Positions 18,508 to 28,203 of a stretch of DNA of 64,000 nt are shown piece by piece. Position 1 is the stretch's first letter, and each line of letters begins with the position of its first letter. Origin of the DNA: Planctomycetota bacterium (GTDB lineage Bacteria; Planctomycetota; UBA1135); NCBI GenBank assembly GCA_024229395.1, contig JAAESM010000074.1, positions 124,001 through 188,000 of the forward strand. Reading direction: 5' to 3'. The translations under genes were made by a program, and so were the position numbers. Below the pieces are notes generated by a model. That model was not told the origin of the DNA. It was given only the letters and a program-made list of their open reading frames with translations, and did no database searches.

Positions 18508-19221
18508 TTGCCCTGCTTCCGCTGCTTGTCCTTGCCGTCACGCCCTGCGCTCAGCAGGGACCGCCTGAATCTCCACCTGTAGCTTCCGACCAGCAAGAAC
18601 CGACATGCGTCGTGCAGCCCAAGGCCTCAACCACCCAAGAAGGCGCTCAGGCACGCATCCAGTGGTTCGGAACCCGGAGCAAGGACTAGCGGAAGCCAAG
18701 CGCACCAATCGCCCGCTACTGATGACGGCAGCTGCCCCCATGTGTCGCGGCGTTGCCGGCATGTGGTGACCTGGCAAACAGAATTCGGACAGTGATTTCC
18801 TGTTCGACACCACGGTCGTGGTGCTGTCACGAGACTGGGTTTGCGTTCGTCTTGCCAGTTATGAGAATGAACAAGAAAGCGAATACCTGAAGAAGTTGTA
18901 CCGCGGACGCACTGGCGAATTGAACAACACCACCTTCGCTTTGGTAGCCCCCGACGGCAAGACGCTGCTTGCTCCTGCCGGTCGCGGACCAGAGTTTGTG
19001 ATTGGTGCGCGCGCAACCCCAAATGGAAAAGCGGAACCGGAAAGCCGCCGCAGATTCGCCTGAAGAACTTGCTGAAGAGCGGGCCGGAAGAGTTCACCCG
19101 CAAAGGACTCACGCGCCAAGATTACCATCGCCAAGGACGTCGGGCTGAAGCCTTCTGGCAAACGGTCATGCCGGTGACCGATGAAGGCAAAGCAGATTCA
19201 GATCGCCAACCGCCACGCTAG
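18504..19221 (+). pseudogene. Broken thioredoxin-like secreted protein gene, possible former selenoprotein
   Basis: Homology-like sequence continues across three frames. 18504-18680 gives a signal peptide (MIALLPLLVLAV) and ends in QWFGTRSKD-stop. From about 18680 a second frame gives GLAEAKRTNRPLLMTAAAP, MCRGVAGMW, an in-frame TGA at 18767-18769, then FLFDTTVVVLSRDWVCVRLA and LNNTTFALVAPDGKTLLAPA. Near 19000 the readable frame shifts again (PKWKSGTGKPPQ), ending at TAG 19219-19221. The pattern resembles thioredoxin-like proteins common in planctomycetes. At least two frameshifts make it a pseudogene, or a gene with sequencing errors. The TGA may be nonsense or selenocysteine, because a SECIS-like hairpin follows it (separate entry). 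Confidence 0.65.
18785..18807 (+). promoter_or_regulatory. SECIS-like hairpin after in-frame TGA
   Basis: An 8-bp stem (TCGGACAG with CTGTTCGA, one G-U pair) and a 7-base loop (TGATTTC) begin 15 bases after the TGA at 18767-18769. UGA-to-loop distance is 23 bases, and a G occupies one of the first two loop positions, both features described for bacterial SECIS elements. Functional status is unknown because the host gene is broken. Confidence 0.35.
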
Positions 19222-19232
19222 ATTGTCCGGCG

Positions 19233-19685
19233 ATGACTGCCGATCCCCGCCCACCCTTTCACCTAGCCATTCCAGTTCGTGATATCGCTGCGTCGCGGCG
19301 ATTCTACGGCGAGCTGTTGGGCTGTCCCGAGGGCCGTTCGAGCGAACGCTGGGTGGATTTCGATCTCTTTGGCCATCAAGTCGTCGCACACCTGGTCGGC
19401 GAAGGAGACCACCAGCACAAGGATGACGACAGCCACATCACGGGGCACAACCCTGTCGATGGCGAGGCTGTGCCGGTGCCACACTTCGGCTTAGTGTTGG
19501 ATTGGGAAAAATGGTTGAAGCTTGCTGAACACCTGACCAACGCAGGCACCAAGTTCGTAATCGAACCGTACATCCGCTTCAAGGGTCAAGTCGGTGAACA
19601 AGCCACCATGTTTTTGCTCGATCCATGCGGTAACGCCTTGGAGTTCAAGAGCTTCCGCGATCCATCACAGCTGTTCGCGAAGTGA
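19233..19685 (+). CDS. VOC (glyoxalase/bleomycin resistance/dioxygenase) family protein
   Basis: A 150-residue single-chain VOC protein with paired beta-alpha-beta-beta-beta modules. Landmarks: [20 protein letters not shown] at the first strand/helix, and [15 protein letters not shown] near the end, which carries the C-terminal metal-ligand Glu. His in the first strand and His in [10 protein letters not shown] are the other likely ligands. It resembles the dioxygenase-like VOC subgroup; the substrate cannot be named. It stands 11 bases after the broken gene. Confidence 0.85.
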   Translation: MTADPRPPFHLAIPVRDIAASRRFYGELLGCPEGRSSERWVDFDLFGHQVVAHLVGEGDHQHKDDDSHITGHNPVDGEAVPVPHFGLVLDWEKWLKLAEHLTNAGTKFVIEPYIRFKGQVGEQATMFLLDPCGNALEFKSFRDPSQLFAK

Positions 19686-19721
19686 TGGACTGATGCGGAA
19701 CAAGCGCGGCCGCTGAAGAAT

Positions 19722-21059
19722 CTAGGCGAACAGGCCTGGGATTGGCCCGGTGCTGTCGGCGAAGGTTTCGGTCTTCACATCGACCGCATTCAACATGCTC
19801 ACGAACAGGTTGCTGAACGGCGTGTCGTTGTCGTACAGCGTGTAGCTTCCATGCTGTGCGCCAAGAGCCTTGCCACCGAGTAGCGCGGTCGGGTAGTTGC
19901 GTGCGTTGTGGGTGGTACTGCATGCACTGCCGTAAAGCACCAAGGTGTTATCCAGCAACGGCCCGAACTCATCTTGCGTATTGGCCAGCTTATCAATGAA
20001 GTAAGTGAACTGCTCGGCAACCCACTGGTCATAACGACCCCACTCTGGCCAGTGGCCTTTACCGGTGTCGTGACTGATGGTGTGGTGGCCCTTCTGAATG
20101 CCAAGCGCCAGGTTCGGGAAGTTATCACCGAAACCCATGCCATCTTCACGACCACACATATAGGTCATGACGCGGGTCAGGTCGGTCTGCAGTGCCAACG
20201 CCATCAAGTCATAAGTGGCGCGCACATAAGCCTTCGGATCGACACGCGGATCGGCATCGAAGTTCACGTTACTGGCATCGAACTCTTTCATTGGAATATC
20301 AAGCCACGCCTCATTGCGACGCACTTGCTCTTCGACTGAGTTCAACGACTCAAGATACTCATCCATCTTGGCCTGGTCATGCTTGCTGAGCTGCTTCTTC
20401 AAGCTCTTGCTGTCTTCCAGGACCAAGTCGACAATCTTCTTGCCTTGCTGCAGGCTCTTACGACGCTCCTCTTGGCTTCCGCCGGTTGAGAAGTAACGCT
20501 CGAAGATCTGACGATGACGGTGCTCCGATGGAATCGGGCGGCCGTCGGCGGAGAAAGAAAGCGTGGAGACACGAGACTTGTAGCCGACACCACCATCGAC
20601 TGAAAGCGCCAGTGATGGAAAGCGCGTGTGCTTCTTGAACTGCTGCGCCGCAACCTGATCCACCGAAATACGGTTCTGGTAGCGGTCGCCGCGAACATCG
20701 CCAGCGGTTAAGTAGGTGTCACCTGCCAAGTGTCCAAGCAGCTGACGACTCTTAGGGTGACTCAAACCACCGAGCAGAGACATCTGGTCGCGGTATGGCT
20801 CAAGCGACTTCAGCACATTCGTGAGCTTGTAATCCTTACCCGCTTCAGTCGGAAACCAACGCCATTGCGCGTTGTCCTTATCCTTCAATCCCGGCAAGCT
20901 ACAGCCGTTAGGGAAGTACACATAACAAAGGCGTTTCGGCACCGGGCCTTGGCCCTGTGGAATAGCCCAAGACATGCCTTCAAGGAAGGGCAGTGCGGCG
21001 GCGACACCCAATCCACGAAGGAAGGTGCGGCGATCAAGATTCCAAGACTTCTGACTCAT
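19722..21059 (-). CDS. DUF1552 family secreted protein
   Basis: A 445-residue protein with an N-terminal RRTFLRGLGVAAALPFLEGM, a twin-arginine signal, followed by a DUF1552 domain (YVYFPNGCSLPG, FSADGRPIPSEHRHRQIFER, DLTRVMTYMCGREDG). This family belongs to a set of planctomycete-type exported proteins found beside DUF1592 proteins. The fold resembles sulfatase/alkaline-phosphatase-like DUF1501 relatives, but the catalytic role is not known. It lies 23 bases downstream of the DUF1592 gene and is clearly co-transcribed; the pair may act on one extracellular substrate. Confidence 0.9.
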   Translation of the reverse strand: MSQKSWNLDRRTFLRGLGVAAALPFLEGMSWAIPQGQGPVPKRLCYVYFPNGCSLPGLKDKDNAQWRWFPTEAGKDYKLTNVLKSLEPYRDQMSLLGGLSHPKSRQLLGHLAGDTYLTAGDVRGDRYQNRISVDQVAAQQFKKHTRFPSLALSVDGGVGYKSRVSTLSFSADGRPIPSEHRHRQIFERYFSTGGSQEERRKSLQQGKKIVDLVLEDSKSLKKQLSKHDQAKMDEYLESLNSVEEQVRRNEAWLDIPMKEFDASNVNFDADPRVDPKAYVRATYDLMALALQTDLTRVMTYMCGREDGMGFGDNFPNLALGIQKGHHTISHDTGKGHWPEWGRYDQWVAEQFTYFIDKLANTQDEFGPLLDNTLVLYGSACSTTHNARNYPTALLGGKALGAQHGSYTLYDNDTPFSNLFVSMLNAVDVKTETFADSTGPIPGLFA

Positions 21060-21082
21060 TTCGTTTTTCCAACTGCTCTACT

Positions 21083-24000
21083 TTAACGCACGGAGAAGGA
21101 TTCGCTCTGGACGATGCCCAAAATCACCGAACGCATGCTGTATTCGCGCTCCTGCACGAATGCCAGGATTCCATCGATCTCAGCTTCATCGGCGAAACTG
21201 ACATCTCGACCAAGTGCGTAGGCGAACAGGTGTTCGATCAACGCGCGCGCGAAAGTTTCACGCTCTTCGCCCAAGAAGTATGCCTTGAGCCCCGGTACAT
21301 CCGCAATCGGAGTGCCGTTCGGCAGCACCGTGGTGGTATCGATCGGACGCCCCTTACGTTCGGTCTCCATCAGGCCGACGGCGTTGTAGTTCTCAAACAC
21401 AACACCGAATGGATCAATGCCAGCATGGCAATCATGACATGAAGGATTGTCACGGTGCTGGATCAACTTCTCCTTCAAGGTTAGGTCATCAAAACCAGGT
21501 ACGTCTGGATCCAGTGGTGGCGTGTTGGGTGGCGGCAAGGGTGGCTCATCACCAAGGATCTTCTGCTTGATCCAAACTGCGCGTTTGATCGGGTGTGCCT
21601 CGTTGCCGTCGGAGTGGCCAGCGAGGAATGCACCTTGCGACAACAAACCTCCGCGGCCTGCCGAAGCTGGCAGTGGCACTGCGCGGAAATGGTTTCCGGT
21701 CACGCCATCGACTCCATAGAACTCTGCCAAGTTCTGATTCAACATGGCAAAATCAGAATCGATCAAGTTGAAGATGCTCATGTCCTGCTCCACCAAATGA
21801 TGGATGAAGTGATAAGTCTCTTCCGCCATGTCGCGCTTGACGAAACGCGTGTAGGCCGGGTAAGTGTTTGCGTTGATGGTGATCAACTGCTGGCGTTCCA
21901 GCCGCAGCCACTCATGGGTGAAGGATCGCACGAAACGCCAACTGCGTTTGTTATCCAACAAACGCGTGACTTGTTGCTCCAAGTCATCGCGCAACTTCTT
22001 GTTGGCAGCCAACTCCGCCAAGGTCTCATCCGGTGGCGAGTTCCAAAGGAAGTAGGACAGGCGCGTGGCGAGCGCATCTTCGCTCAACACTGGCGGCCAT
22101 GGACCTTCCAAGCCTTCCAGACCTTCGCCACCAGTCAAGGATTCCGGTTCGGCAAGGTACAGGAAGTTCGGCGAACACAACACCGCGATCAAGACCTCTT
22201 GGATCGAATCCTCAAAGGAGTGATAGTCCAAGCGAATGTCGCGCCAGAATGCCATGTAACGCTCGACTGTCTCGCCATCGACGGACCGGCGGAATGCACG
22301 CTGCATGAATGCGCTGATCACTTCCTTGGCATAGACCTCTTCATTTTCTTGATTGGCCGAAGCGAAGAAGATTTGGCTGTGCGACACAGGCGGCCACTCT
22401 TCATGGAAGGGTGCCTCGAACTCGATGGCCTCGATCAGGATCGGCGGGCCCGGATCCCTGGAAGACTTCACCAAATGATCGTTCCACAGGCCAAGCAGCA
22501 TGAAGCCGGACAGGATCTCGGTGTCGCCGGACTCTGGTTCTGGGATCGGCAGGTTCTCCAAGCGTCCGCGGAAGGTGTAGACCTGGGCACTTCCTAACTC
22601 GGCCTTCACTTCTTGGGAGCTATCGAAGGTCAGGTAGTCCATGCCGTCATCGGTGCGGGTGCCCACGAAGGGGCGCATCGAAGGAATCTTGGCTTCTAAC
22701 TGTGCCGCAAGTGCTGCACTCTTGGCTTGCAGCGAAGCAACTGCCGGGTGGTCGGCTGGAACCGGGGTGACGACCAGTGATTGGAAACCGATGAAGAAGC
22801 GTCCGCCAATCTTCAACTTGTGCTTGCCGGCGGGGATGTACGCAGCCCCCACTGCTGTGACCAAGCGGTCGAGCTGCAGTTGCTCCTCATTCAGCTCAAG
22901 GCGTTGATCGAGATTGAGGTTTTGCAAGCTCAGCCGCACCGACGGCATGTTGTCGATCGATGCTGGCGGGTGCACGAAATCGATCTGGTAGTAACCAGCT
23001 TCCTTGACGTTCAACTCGAACTCAGCGCTGCTCGCCTTCGGCACTTCGACTGGCATCAACATGGCGCCAGTCATCTGCATGTTGTCGATGTTCTTCGCAT
23101 CGGCGGCGGCGAACACATGCGCATCACTCGGCATCACGATTTCTTGTTCATCGCGATAGGCCAGCGGCACAGGGTTCTCGACTGGGATCAACAAACGCTC
23201 AGTACTCTCCAACAGGAAACCACGGGAAGCGCGCACACGCATCTCGAAATCGCCGGTCTCTGGGAAGACACGCTGCATCTCCAGCTTCAAGTTTGGCGAT
23301 GGCCCTTGCCAAGAACCAGGCGCCACTTCCTTATGCGGCAAGGCGGAGTACAACACCACGCCTTCTTCCACCGAACGCCAACGGCTCTGCGAACTCCCAC
23401 GCAAACCGACACTGATATGACGCTTGATGTCGTCGAACTGCTTCTGCTCGGAATCATCGATTGCGACCTTCTCCTGACCATTTGCATCAAGGATCTCAAT
23501 GACAAAATCACTGGTCGGAAACTGCACTGCTTGATAACCGCCGGTGCTGCCAGCAACCTTGCCCTGGCCACTATCTTTGCCGAAGGTTACGCGAATCCAA
23601 AACGGCGCCGGCTTTGGACCTTCCTCGATCGCTTGCTCCAAGGCTTGGCGCGCGATCGCTTGGTAGTACTCCAGGTGTAACGGTGAAGCTTCCAGTACTT
23701 CGCCGTTATTGGAGAAACCCATCTCGGACTTGCCGTCATCGGGCAACACACTTCCGAAGTTCACCGACAGGCCCAAAAGTTCCTGCAAGGAGTTGGTGTA
23801 CTGCTGCTTATTCAAGCGACGCAAGATGGTGCGATTGCGTTCCACTTGCGCGACTGCAGCTTCGGCCAAAGACATCTCCAACCAAGTCAACAACTTCTGG
23901 CGGCTGGCATCAGGCAGTGGATTGCGCCTCTCGGACTTGGCCGGTGGCATATCCAACTCTTCCACCATCTCTTCAACTAGATACCAAGCCTCGGCATCCA

Positions 24001-24241
24001 GGCCGTTGATCAAGTCAGCGTCTAAGACGTCCAAGCGGATATCGCCTTTCTGCTTGCGTTGGCCGTGGCAGCCATAACAGAACTCATCAAGGATCGGCTT
24101 GATCTCGGTCTCGAAGTCAGGTCGAGCACCGGGCGCCTGCTCTTGCGGGCGCGCATCAACGGAAGAAAGTGCTGTTGCGCAGAACAACAGCGTGAAAACC
24201 ACGAACCCAAAAGTCCGGAACGAAGGAGCAGTCTTTTCCAT
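21083..24241 (-). CDS. DUF1587/1592/1595/1588/1585 protein with c-type heme motifs
   Basis: A very large exported protein with the planctomycete domain series. Near the N-terminus CYGCHGQRKQKG is a CxxCH heme-binding site (PSCyt1-like), followed by DUF1587 (RRLNKQQYTNSLQELLGL). A central beta-rich insert is probably carbohydrate-binding-like. DUF1592/DUF1595 (LSYFLWNSPPDETLAELA), DUF1588 (SRGGLLSQ-type region with SDGNEAHPIKRAVWIKQ) and DUF1585 (C-terminal LFAYALGRDVS) follow. A second CxxCH, SCHDCHAG, sits near residue 960. The ATG at 24241 gives a good signal peptide, and an upstream in-frame start was rejected. Two heme sites suggest an oxidative or electron-transfer role outside the cytoplasm. 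Confidence 0.9.
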   Translation of the reverse strand: MEKTAPSFRTFGFVVFTLLFCATALSSVDARPQEQAPGARPDFETEIKPILDEFCYGCHGQRKQKGDIRLDVLDADLINGLDAEAWYLVEEMVEELDMPPAKSERRNPLPDASRQKLLTWLEMSLAEAAVAQVERNRTILRRLNKQQYTNSLQELLGLSVNFGSVLPDDGKSEMGFSNNGEVLEASPLHLEYYQAIARQALEQAIEEGPKPAPFWIRVTFGKDSGQGKVAGSTGGYQAVQFPTSDFVIEILDANGQEKVAIDDSEQKQFDDIKRHISVGLRGSSQSRWRSVEEGVVLYSALPHKEVAPGSWQGPSPNLKLEMQRVFPETGDFEMRVRASRGFLLESTERLLIPVENPVPLAYRDEQEIVMPSDAHVFAAADAKNIDNMQMTGAMLMPVEVPKASSAEFELNVKEAGYYQIDFVHPPASIDNMPSVRLSLQNLNLDQRLELNEEQLQLDRLVTAVGAAYIPAGKHKLKIGGRFFIGFQSLVVTPVPADHPAVASLQAKSAALAAQLEAKIPSMRPFVGTRTDDGMDYLTFDSSQEVKAELGSAQVYTFRGRLENLPIPEPESGDTEILSGFMLLGLWNDHLVKSSRDPGPPILIEAIEFEAPFHEEWPPVSHSQIFFASANQENEEVYAKEVISAFMQRAFRRSVDGETVERYMAFWRDIRLDYHSFEDSIQEVLIAVLCSPNFLYLAEPESLTGGEGLEGLEGPWPPVLSEDALATRLSYFLWNSPPDETLAELAANKKLRDDLEQQVTRLLDNKRSWRFVRSFTHEWLRLERQQLITINANTYPAYTRFVKRDMAEETYHFIHHLVEQDMSIFNLIDSDFAMLNQNLAEFYGVDGVTGNHFRAVPLPASAGRGGLLSQGAFLAGHSDGNEAHPIKRAVWIKQKILGDEPPLPPPNTPPLDPDVPGFDDLTLKEKLIQHRDNPSCHDCHAGIDPFGVVFENYNAVGLMETERKGRPIDTTTVLPNGTPIADVPGLKAYFLGEERETFARALIEHLFAYALGRDVSFADEAEIDGILAFVQEREYSMRSVILGIVQSESFSVR

Positions 24242-24334
24242 CAGAGGGATCCCAAAGGACCAATCCAAGCTTAGCAGCCACCCTCAGTTCCGAAAATGAT
24301 TCCGCCGCTGGCGACCGCAATACAACCGATTCTT

Positions 24335-25894
24335 TTACCGTACCGCTTCAAGCTCTTGGCTGAGCGCTTTCACGAGCTCTGGTTCCATTGCCCACAAGTT
24401 GGTCGTTTCCTTCGGATCGCTTTCCAAGTCATAGAGTTGCCCCCTGGGCCCTCCCTCTTTGGGCGCGACTTTCGAAGGCTTGCTGAATCCACCGGACCCA
24501 AGGTTGTCGACCACCAACTTCCACTTGCCGCGACGAATCGCGAAGGTTCCATCAAGACTATGGTGCACGATGGAATCACGAACTGCCGACGCACCTGATT
24601 TCTGCAGAAGCCTCGAGAAATCCATCGAGTCTTCGCATTGACCGACGGCAGTCGTGTGATGCAATTGCGCCGCGATCGTTGCATAGAGATCCGACAAGCA
24701 AACCAAGCCATCGCTCTGGGTCCCTGCAGTCGTCAGGCCTGGCCAATCGATGATCAACGGAACACGATGCCCGGCTTCCCAGATGTCGGCCTTCAAGCCA
24801 CGCAACTCGCCATTCGCGGAATGCCCAAATCGCTTGAGCACAGAGCCGGCCGGGTGCGTCGTTCCAGTCCGCGCCGGGGATCCGTTATCGGAGCTGAAGA
24901 TGATCACGGTGTTGTCGCGCAATCCGCTCTCCTCAAGTGCTTGCATGACTGCCCCTAGGGTGGCGTCGACTTGGTGCACGTAATCGCCATAATCCCCCGC
25001 CGCCGATGCGCCCTGGAATTCCTTAGCCGGCACGATCGGCGTATGCGGCGCTGTGAGTGGCATGTACAGGAAGAATGGTTCGGCGCTGTCATCAGATCCC
25101 CATTGATGAATGCTCTGCACGGCGCGCTCGGTCAAGCCGGGCATTACTGCATCCATTCGCCAACCAGCAGCCATCACTCCAGGTCTTCCGGACCACTCCT
25201 TAGGTTTCTCCTCAGTTGGCAGGGTCACCAAGCCATCTTGTTCGAACCAGGTGTAAGGAGGGAAGTTCGGGACGTCGTCGCCAAAGTAGTTATCAAAACC
25301 ATGCGACAGCGGACCGCCAGTCATGGATTGCGTGAAATCGACTTGCTCGGCGATCTCTTTGCGTTGTGCATTGGTCAATCGCTGCGGATAATCCGGCATG
25401 CCAGCAGCAGGCACCACCGGGTTGCCTTCTGCATCATGCCAAGCCCAACCCAAATGCCACTTTCCGATGCAAGCGGTTTCATAACCCAAGGTTTGCAACA
25501 TCTCCGGCAAGGTGATGCGTTCTTCTTCCAATAGCGGTGGATCCCACTGCCAAACGACTGAGCTGTTCAAGCGATCGCGCCATGCATATCGGCCAGTAAG
25601 GATCGCATAGCGACTTGGCGAGCAAACACTGGAAGCGCTATGGGCATCGGTAAACTTCAATCCTTGGCGCGCAAGCTTATCGATGTTTGGAGTGGGCACC
25701 AACGATGCGGGGTTGTAGCACTGAGGATCGCCATAGCCGAGGTCGTCGGCGAAGACGAGGACGATGTTCGGTCGCGACGTGGATGCTTCAGGTTGATCCT
25801 CAATCGGCTGTGGTGAACAACCGAAAGCGACTAAGGCAAATCCAAGGCTGATGATGGTCGCCTTGACGCCGTTGGGCAACGCGGTCTCGATCAT
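24335..25894 (-). CDS. Cys-type sulfatase lipoprotein
   Basis: An arylsulfatase-family enzyme hydrolysing a sulfate ester, probably of a marine polysaccharide. Lipobox VAFGC places the lipidated Cys at 26. The metal site is VLVFADDLGYGD (about 45-56) and the formylglycine signature is CSPSRYAILTG with Cys91, so activity requires a formylglycine-generating enzyme encoded elsewhere. IFSSDNGSP supplies the other metal ligands. 519 residues, normal. Its ATG overlaps the stop of the upstream VOC gene by 4 bases (ATGA). This contrasts with the Thr-type enzymes at 10.5-14.6 kb. Confidence 0.93.
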   Translation of the reverse strand: MIETALPNGVKATIISLGFALVAFGCSPQPIEDQPEASTSRPNIVLVFADDLGYGDPQCYNPASLVPTPNIDKLARQGLKFTDAHSASSVCSPSRYAILTGRYAWRDRLNSSVVWQWDPPLLEEERITLPEMLQTLGYETACIGKWHLGWAWHDAEGNPVVPAAGMPDYPQRLTNAQRKEIAEQVDFTQSMTGGPLSHGFDNYFGDDVPNFPPYTWFEQDGLVTLPTEEKPKEWSGRPGVMAAGWRMDAVMPGLTERAVQSIHQWGSDDSAEPFFLYMPLTAPHTPIVPAKEFQGASAAGDYGDYVHQVDATLGAVMQALEESGLRDNTVIIFSSDNGSPARTGTTHPAGSVLKRFGHSANGELRGLKADIWEAGHRVPLIIDWPGLTTAGTQSDGLVCLSDLYATIAAQLHHTTAVGQCEDSMDFSRLLQKSGASAVRDSIVHHSLDGTFAIRRGKWKLVVDNLGSGGFSKPSKVAPKEGGPRGQLYDLESDPKETTNLWAMEPELVKALSQELEAVR

Positions 25895-26253
25895 GGAAGC
25901 TGCCAGATGCCATGCTCCACGTCGCCGTGTATATAGATCGCGATCGTTCCTTGGCCAGGAAGCTCCGTTGGCGGCAAGGCGATCATCGCTCCCAGGGAAG
26001 CGGCTTTCTCGGTGGCTTGATGGATGTCGTCGACGCGCACATAAGCTCGAATCACTGGTTTCTCATGCTCAGCCAGAGTGCCGCGGATCGCAAAAAGAGA
26101 GCCGCTTGGCAAGCTTGCTACGAATGCATTGCCCAACTCAGGCACCGAATCGCCGAACTCAAGGCCGTAGGTGCCGGCGTAAAGGTCACGCGCCGCGTTT
26201 GGGTCAGCGCTGACGATTTCAAGGTAATGAATGTCGTTGGACTGGGTAGTCAT
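25891..26253 (-). CDS. VOC family protein coupled to sulfatase
   Basis: A 120-residue protein of the glyoxalase/dioxygenase superfamily: HYLEIVSADPNAARDLYAGT opens the first module and DDIHQATEKAASLGA and IAIYIHGDVEHGIWQLP the second. The ATG at 26253 (MTTQSNDIHY) fits the family start; a longer upstream reading would add a Gln/Thr-rich leader of no clear value. It shares a 4-base ATGA overlap with the sulfatase, so the two are translated together. The functional reason for the pairing is not evident. Confidence 0.8.
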   Translation of the reverse strand: MTTQSNDIHYLEIVSADPNAARDLYAGTYGLEFGDSVPELGNAFVASLPSGSLFAIRGTLAEHEKPVIRAYVRVDDIHQATEKAASLGAMIALPPTELPGQGTIAIYIHGDVEHGIWQLP

Positions 26254-26321
26254 GGTTGGGTAATCCGTGCTTGTCCCACTTGTTGGTTGTTGATTCTGCT
26301 GCCGCACCTTAGCATTTCACG

Positions 26322-27782
26322 ATGCTTCGCAATCTCCTGCTTGCCTTTTCTATTGCCCTATTCGCTCTCGCCAGTTGTGGCGATTCCGAGAAACCCGGCG
26401 CTCCCGAGCAGAGCGGCGGCTCCACCAATACGGAGGTTTCCAAAGGAACCATCGACCCGAGCCTCATCGGAGTGCAGCTCTCGAAGAAAGGGCTTGAAAA
26501 CAAATTCCCGGAGCTAGTCGAGCAAGCGCGCAAGGAGTTGGCCTCGGTAAGTGGCCTGGACTTGGCAGACCTCGAATTCAAAATAGCCGATGAAGAAAAA
26601 ATCCTCGACACCCTGGTAGCCAACCTTTCCTTCCAAGATATCGGCAAGGAAGAGGACTACGAGCGCGAGGACCTGCGCGAACTTTCCCGCGGCATGATCG
26701 GCATCTACAGCATGACCGAGGGCAAGGTCTATGTGAGCCTGGATAACTTCGAGTGGCTCACCGACGTCATGGAGATGCCTGGGTCATTCACCAAGGAGGT
26801 TCTCTTCGCTGTGATCGCGCATGAGGGTGTGCATGCCATTGCCGACCGCAAGTATGGCTTGGTGAAGTTGATCGAGAGCATGAGCAACGAAAGCGAGTTG
26901 ATGGCCGCAAACGCCGTCATCGAAGGTTATGCCCAAGTTATCGCGCGCGACGTCTGTGCCAAGACCAACATGACCAAGGGTATCGATGGCATGACCGAGT
27001 TGATCACCACGGTGCCCGACATCGATGACCCGGTCGCGAAGATGCAGATCGCTGTGATGGTGCAGCAATTCGCCTTCGCTTATGTCGAGGGTGAGTCCTT
27101 CCTGAATGCGCTCGTGGCGGCGAAGGGAGAGGCCGGCCTCGACCAAGCATTCGCCGCTCCACCGACCAGTCGCGCTTACGTCAACAATCCCGATTGGTAC
27201 ATGGATCCGAATAAACGGCCTGGTGCTGACTACCAAGTCGAAGACGCTTTGGACGTATTCGACGCATTCTTCGCCGAGGATGAGTGGACCACGCAGCGCC
27301 AGGATTTCGACAAAGGGCTGCTGCGAACGGCCGCGTCGGCACTGCCCGAGGAAGACGTGAAGGAGTACGTCGACGCCGTGATCCAGACGCGCCTGACACT
27401 AGGAATGGCCGGAGGAGTCCTGGACCAGCAACTGGTGGTGTGCGCCTTGCATCATTGCCAGAGTATTGATCACGCCGTGCGATTCGTTGAGCTTTCCAAG
27501 CAACTGGTTAACGCCAAGGAAGAGATGATGAAGGATTCCGCAACGCAGATCACCGAGTCCAAGATGGACGAGGTGGATAAGCCAGGCTTCTCTGGATTCA
27601 AGTTGAGCCAAACCGTCGATGTTGGCGGTTCTGAAGTCGGCACCCAAACGGTCCAGATTATCAAGGGTGATTTGGTCTGCGAGATGACCTTTGTCAATAC
27701 AGAATACGATCAAGAGGACGCCGTTCAGCTAGCCTTCGATGTCTTGAATAAGGCGACTAGCGTGGACAAGAGCGAAGACTAA
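26322..27782 (+). CDS. Putative zincin metallopeptidase lipoprotein
   Basis: A 486-residue lipoprotein (lipobox LASCG, Cys about 19) with a linker rich in Gly/Ser/Pro. The motif VIAHEGVHAIADRKYG gives HExxH with His167, Glu168 and His171, and a glutamate in AVIEGYAQ (Glu201) lies 30 residues later, a gluzincin-like spacing. This supports a zinc-dependent peptidase fold, although no named family is recognised. It is divergent from the VOC-sulfatase pair, with 68 bases between starts, and convergent with a small membrane protein 6 bases downstream. Confidence 0.65.
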   Translation: MLRNLLLAFSIALFALASCGDSEKPGAPEQSGGSTNTEVSKGTIDPSLIGVQLSKKGLENKFPELVEQARKELASVSGLDLADLEFKIADEEKILDTLVANLSFQDIGKEEDYEREDLRELSRGMIGIYSMTEGKVYVSLDNFEWLTDVMEMPGSFTKEVLFAVIAHEGVHAIADRKYGLVKLIESMSNESELMAANAVIEGYAQVIARDVCAKTNMTKGIDGMTELITTVPDIDDPVAKMQIAVMVQQFAFAYVEGESFLNALVAAKGEAGLDQAFAAPPTSRAYVNNPDWYMDPNKRPGADYQVEDALDVFDAFFAEDEWTTQRQDFDKGLLRTAASALPEEDVKEYVDAVIQTRLTLGMAGGVLDQQLVVCALHHCQSIDHAVRFVELSKQLVNAKEEMMKDSATQITESKMDEVDKPGFSGFKLSQTVDVGGSEVGTQTVQIIKGDLVCEMTFVNTEYDQEDAVQLAFDVLNKATSVDKSED

Positions 27783-27788
27783 GGTTGC

Positions 27789-28199
27789 TCAAGATTCTTC
27801 AGGCGTTTCCCATTCATCGACCACTTCAACTTGCGACGAGAAGTATTCCCCCACTCCTGGCCCGACCAAGAGCAGGATCAGGACCACGATATTGTTGAGT
27901 AGCCCAAACCCGACGATATTCAGGAAGGCGAGTGTACTCAGGACATCAAGCCCACCGAGTTGGTCGATGAAGAGATAAGCCGCAACGCTGAGAAGGATCA
28001 CGGTCAGCCAACGCGCCCAGGTTTTTCTCCGGTAGATCTCTCGGCACAAGGCGCAAGTCAATAGGAATCGTAGACCTTGTTTCGGCAACTCATCCGTTCC
28101 GACCTCAAGAAGGTAATAGACATTAGCTGCCATGGAGTTCAGCAAGATCAATGCGATGGCCACAAGAACTGCAACGGCGCCGGGTGAGAACTTCTTCAT
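27789..28199 (-). CDS. Small membrane protein of unknown function
   Basis: A 136-residue protein with three or four hydrophobic segments (about 8-30, 40-52, 62-80, 90-113), no recognised domain and an acidic C-terminal tail (VVDEWETPEES). The start codon is only about a dozen bases past the nrdJ terminator hairpin on the same strand, and no Shine-Dalgarno-like sequence is visible. It must be expressed by read-through, from a promoter inside the hairpin region, or as a nearly leaderless message. Confidence 0.65.
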   Translation of the reverse strand: MKKFSPGAVAVLVAIALILLNSMAANVYYLLEVGTDELPKQGLRFLLTCALCREIYRRKTWARWLTVILLSVAAYLFIDQLGGLDVLSTLAFLNIVGFGLLNNIVVLILLLVGPGVGEYFSSQVEVVDEWETPEES

Positions 28200-28203
28200 C
28201 TTG

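Noticed and set aside
21593..22597. Antisense frame of about 334 codons in the DUF1592 gene
   Set aside because: Low-complexity product and a strong gene on the other strand.
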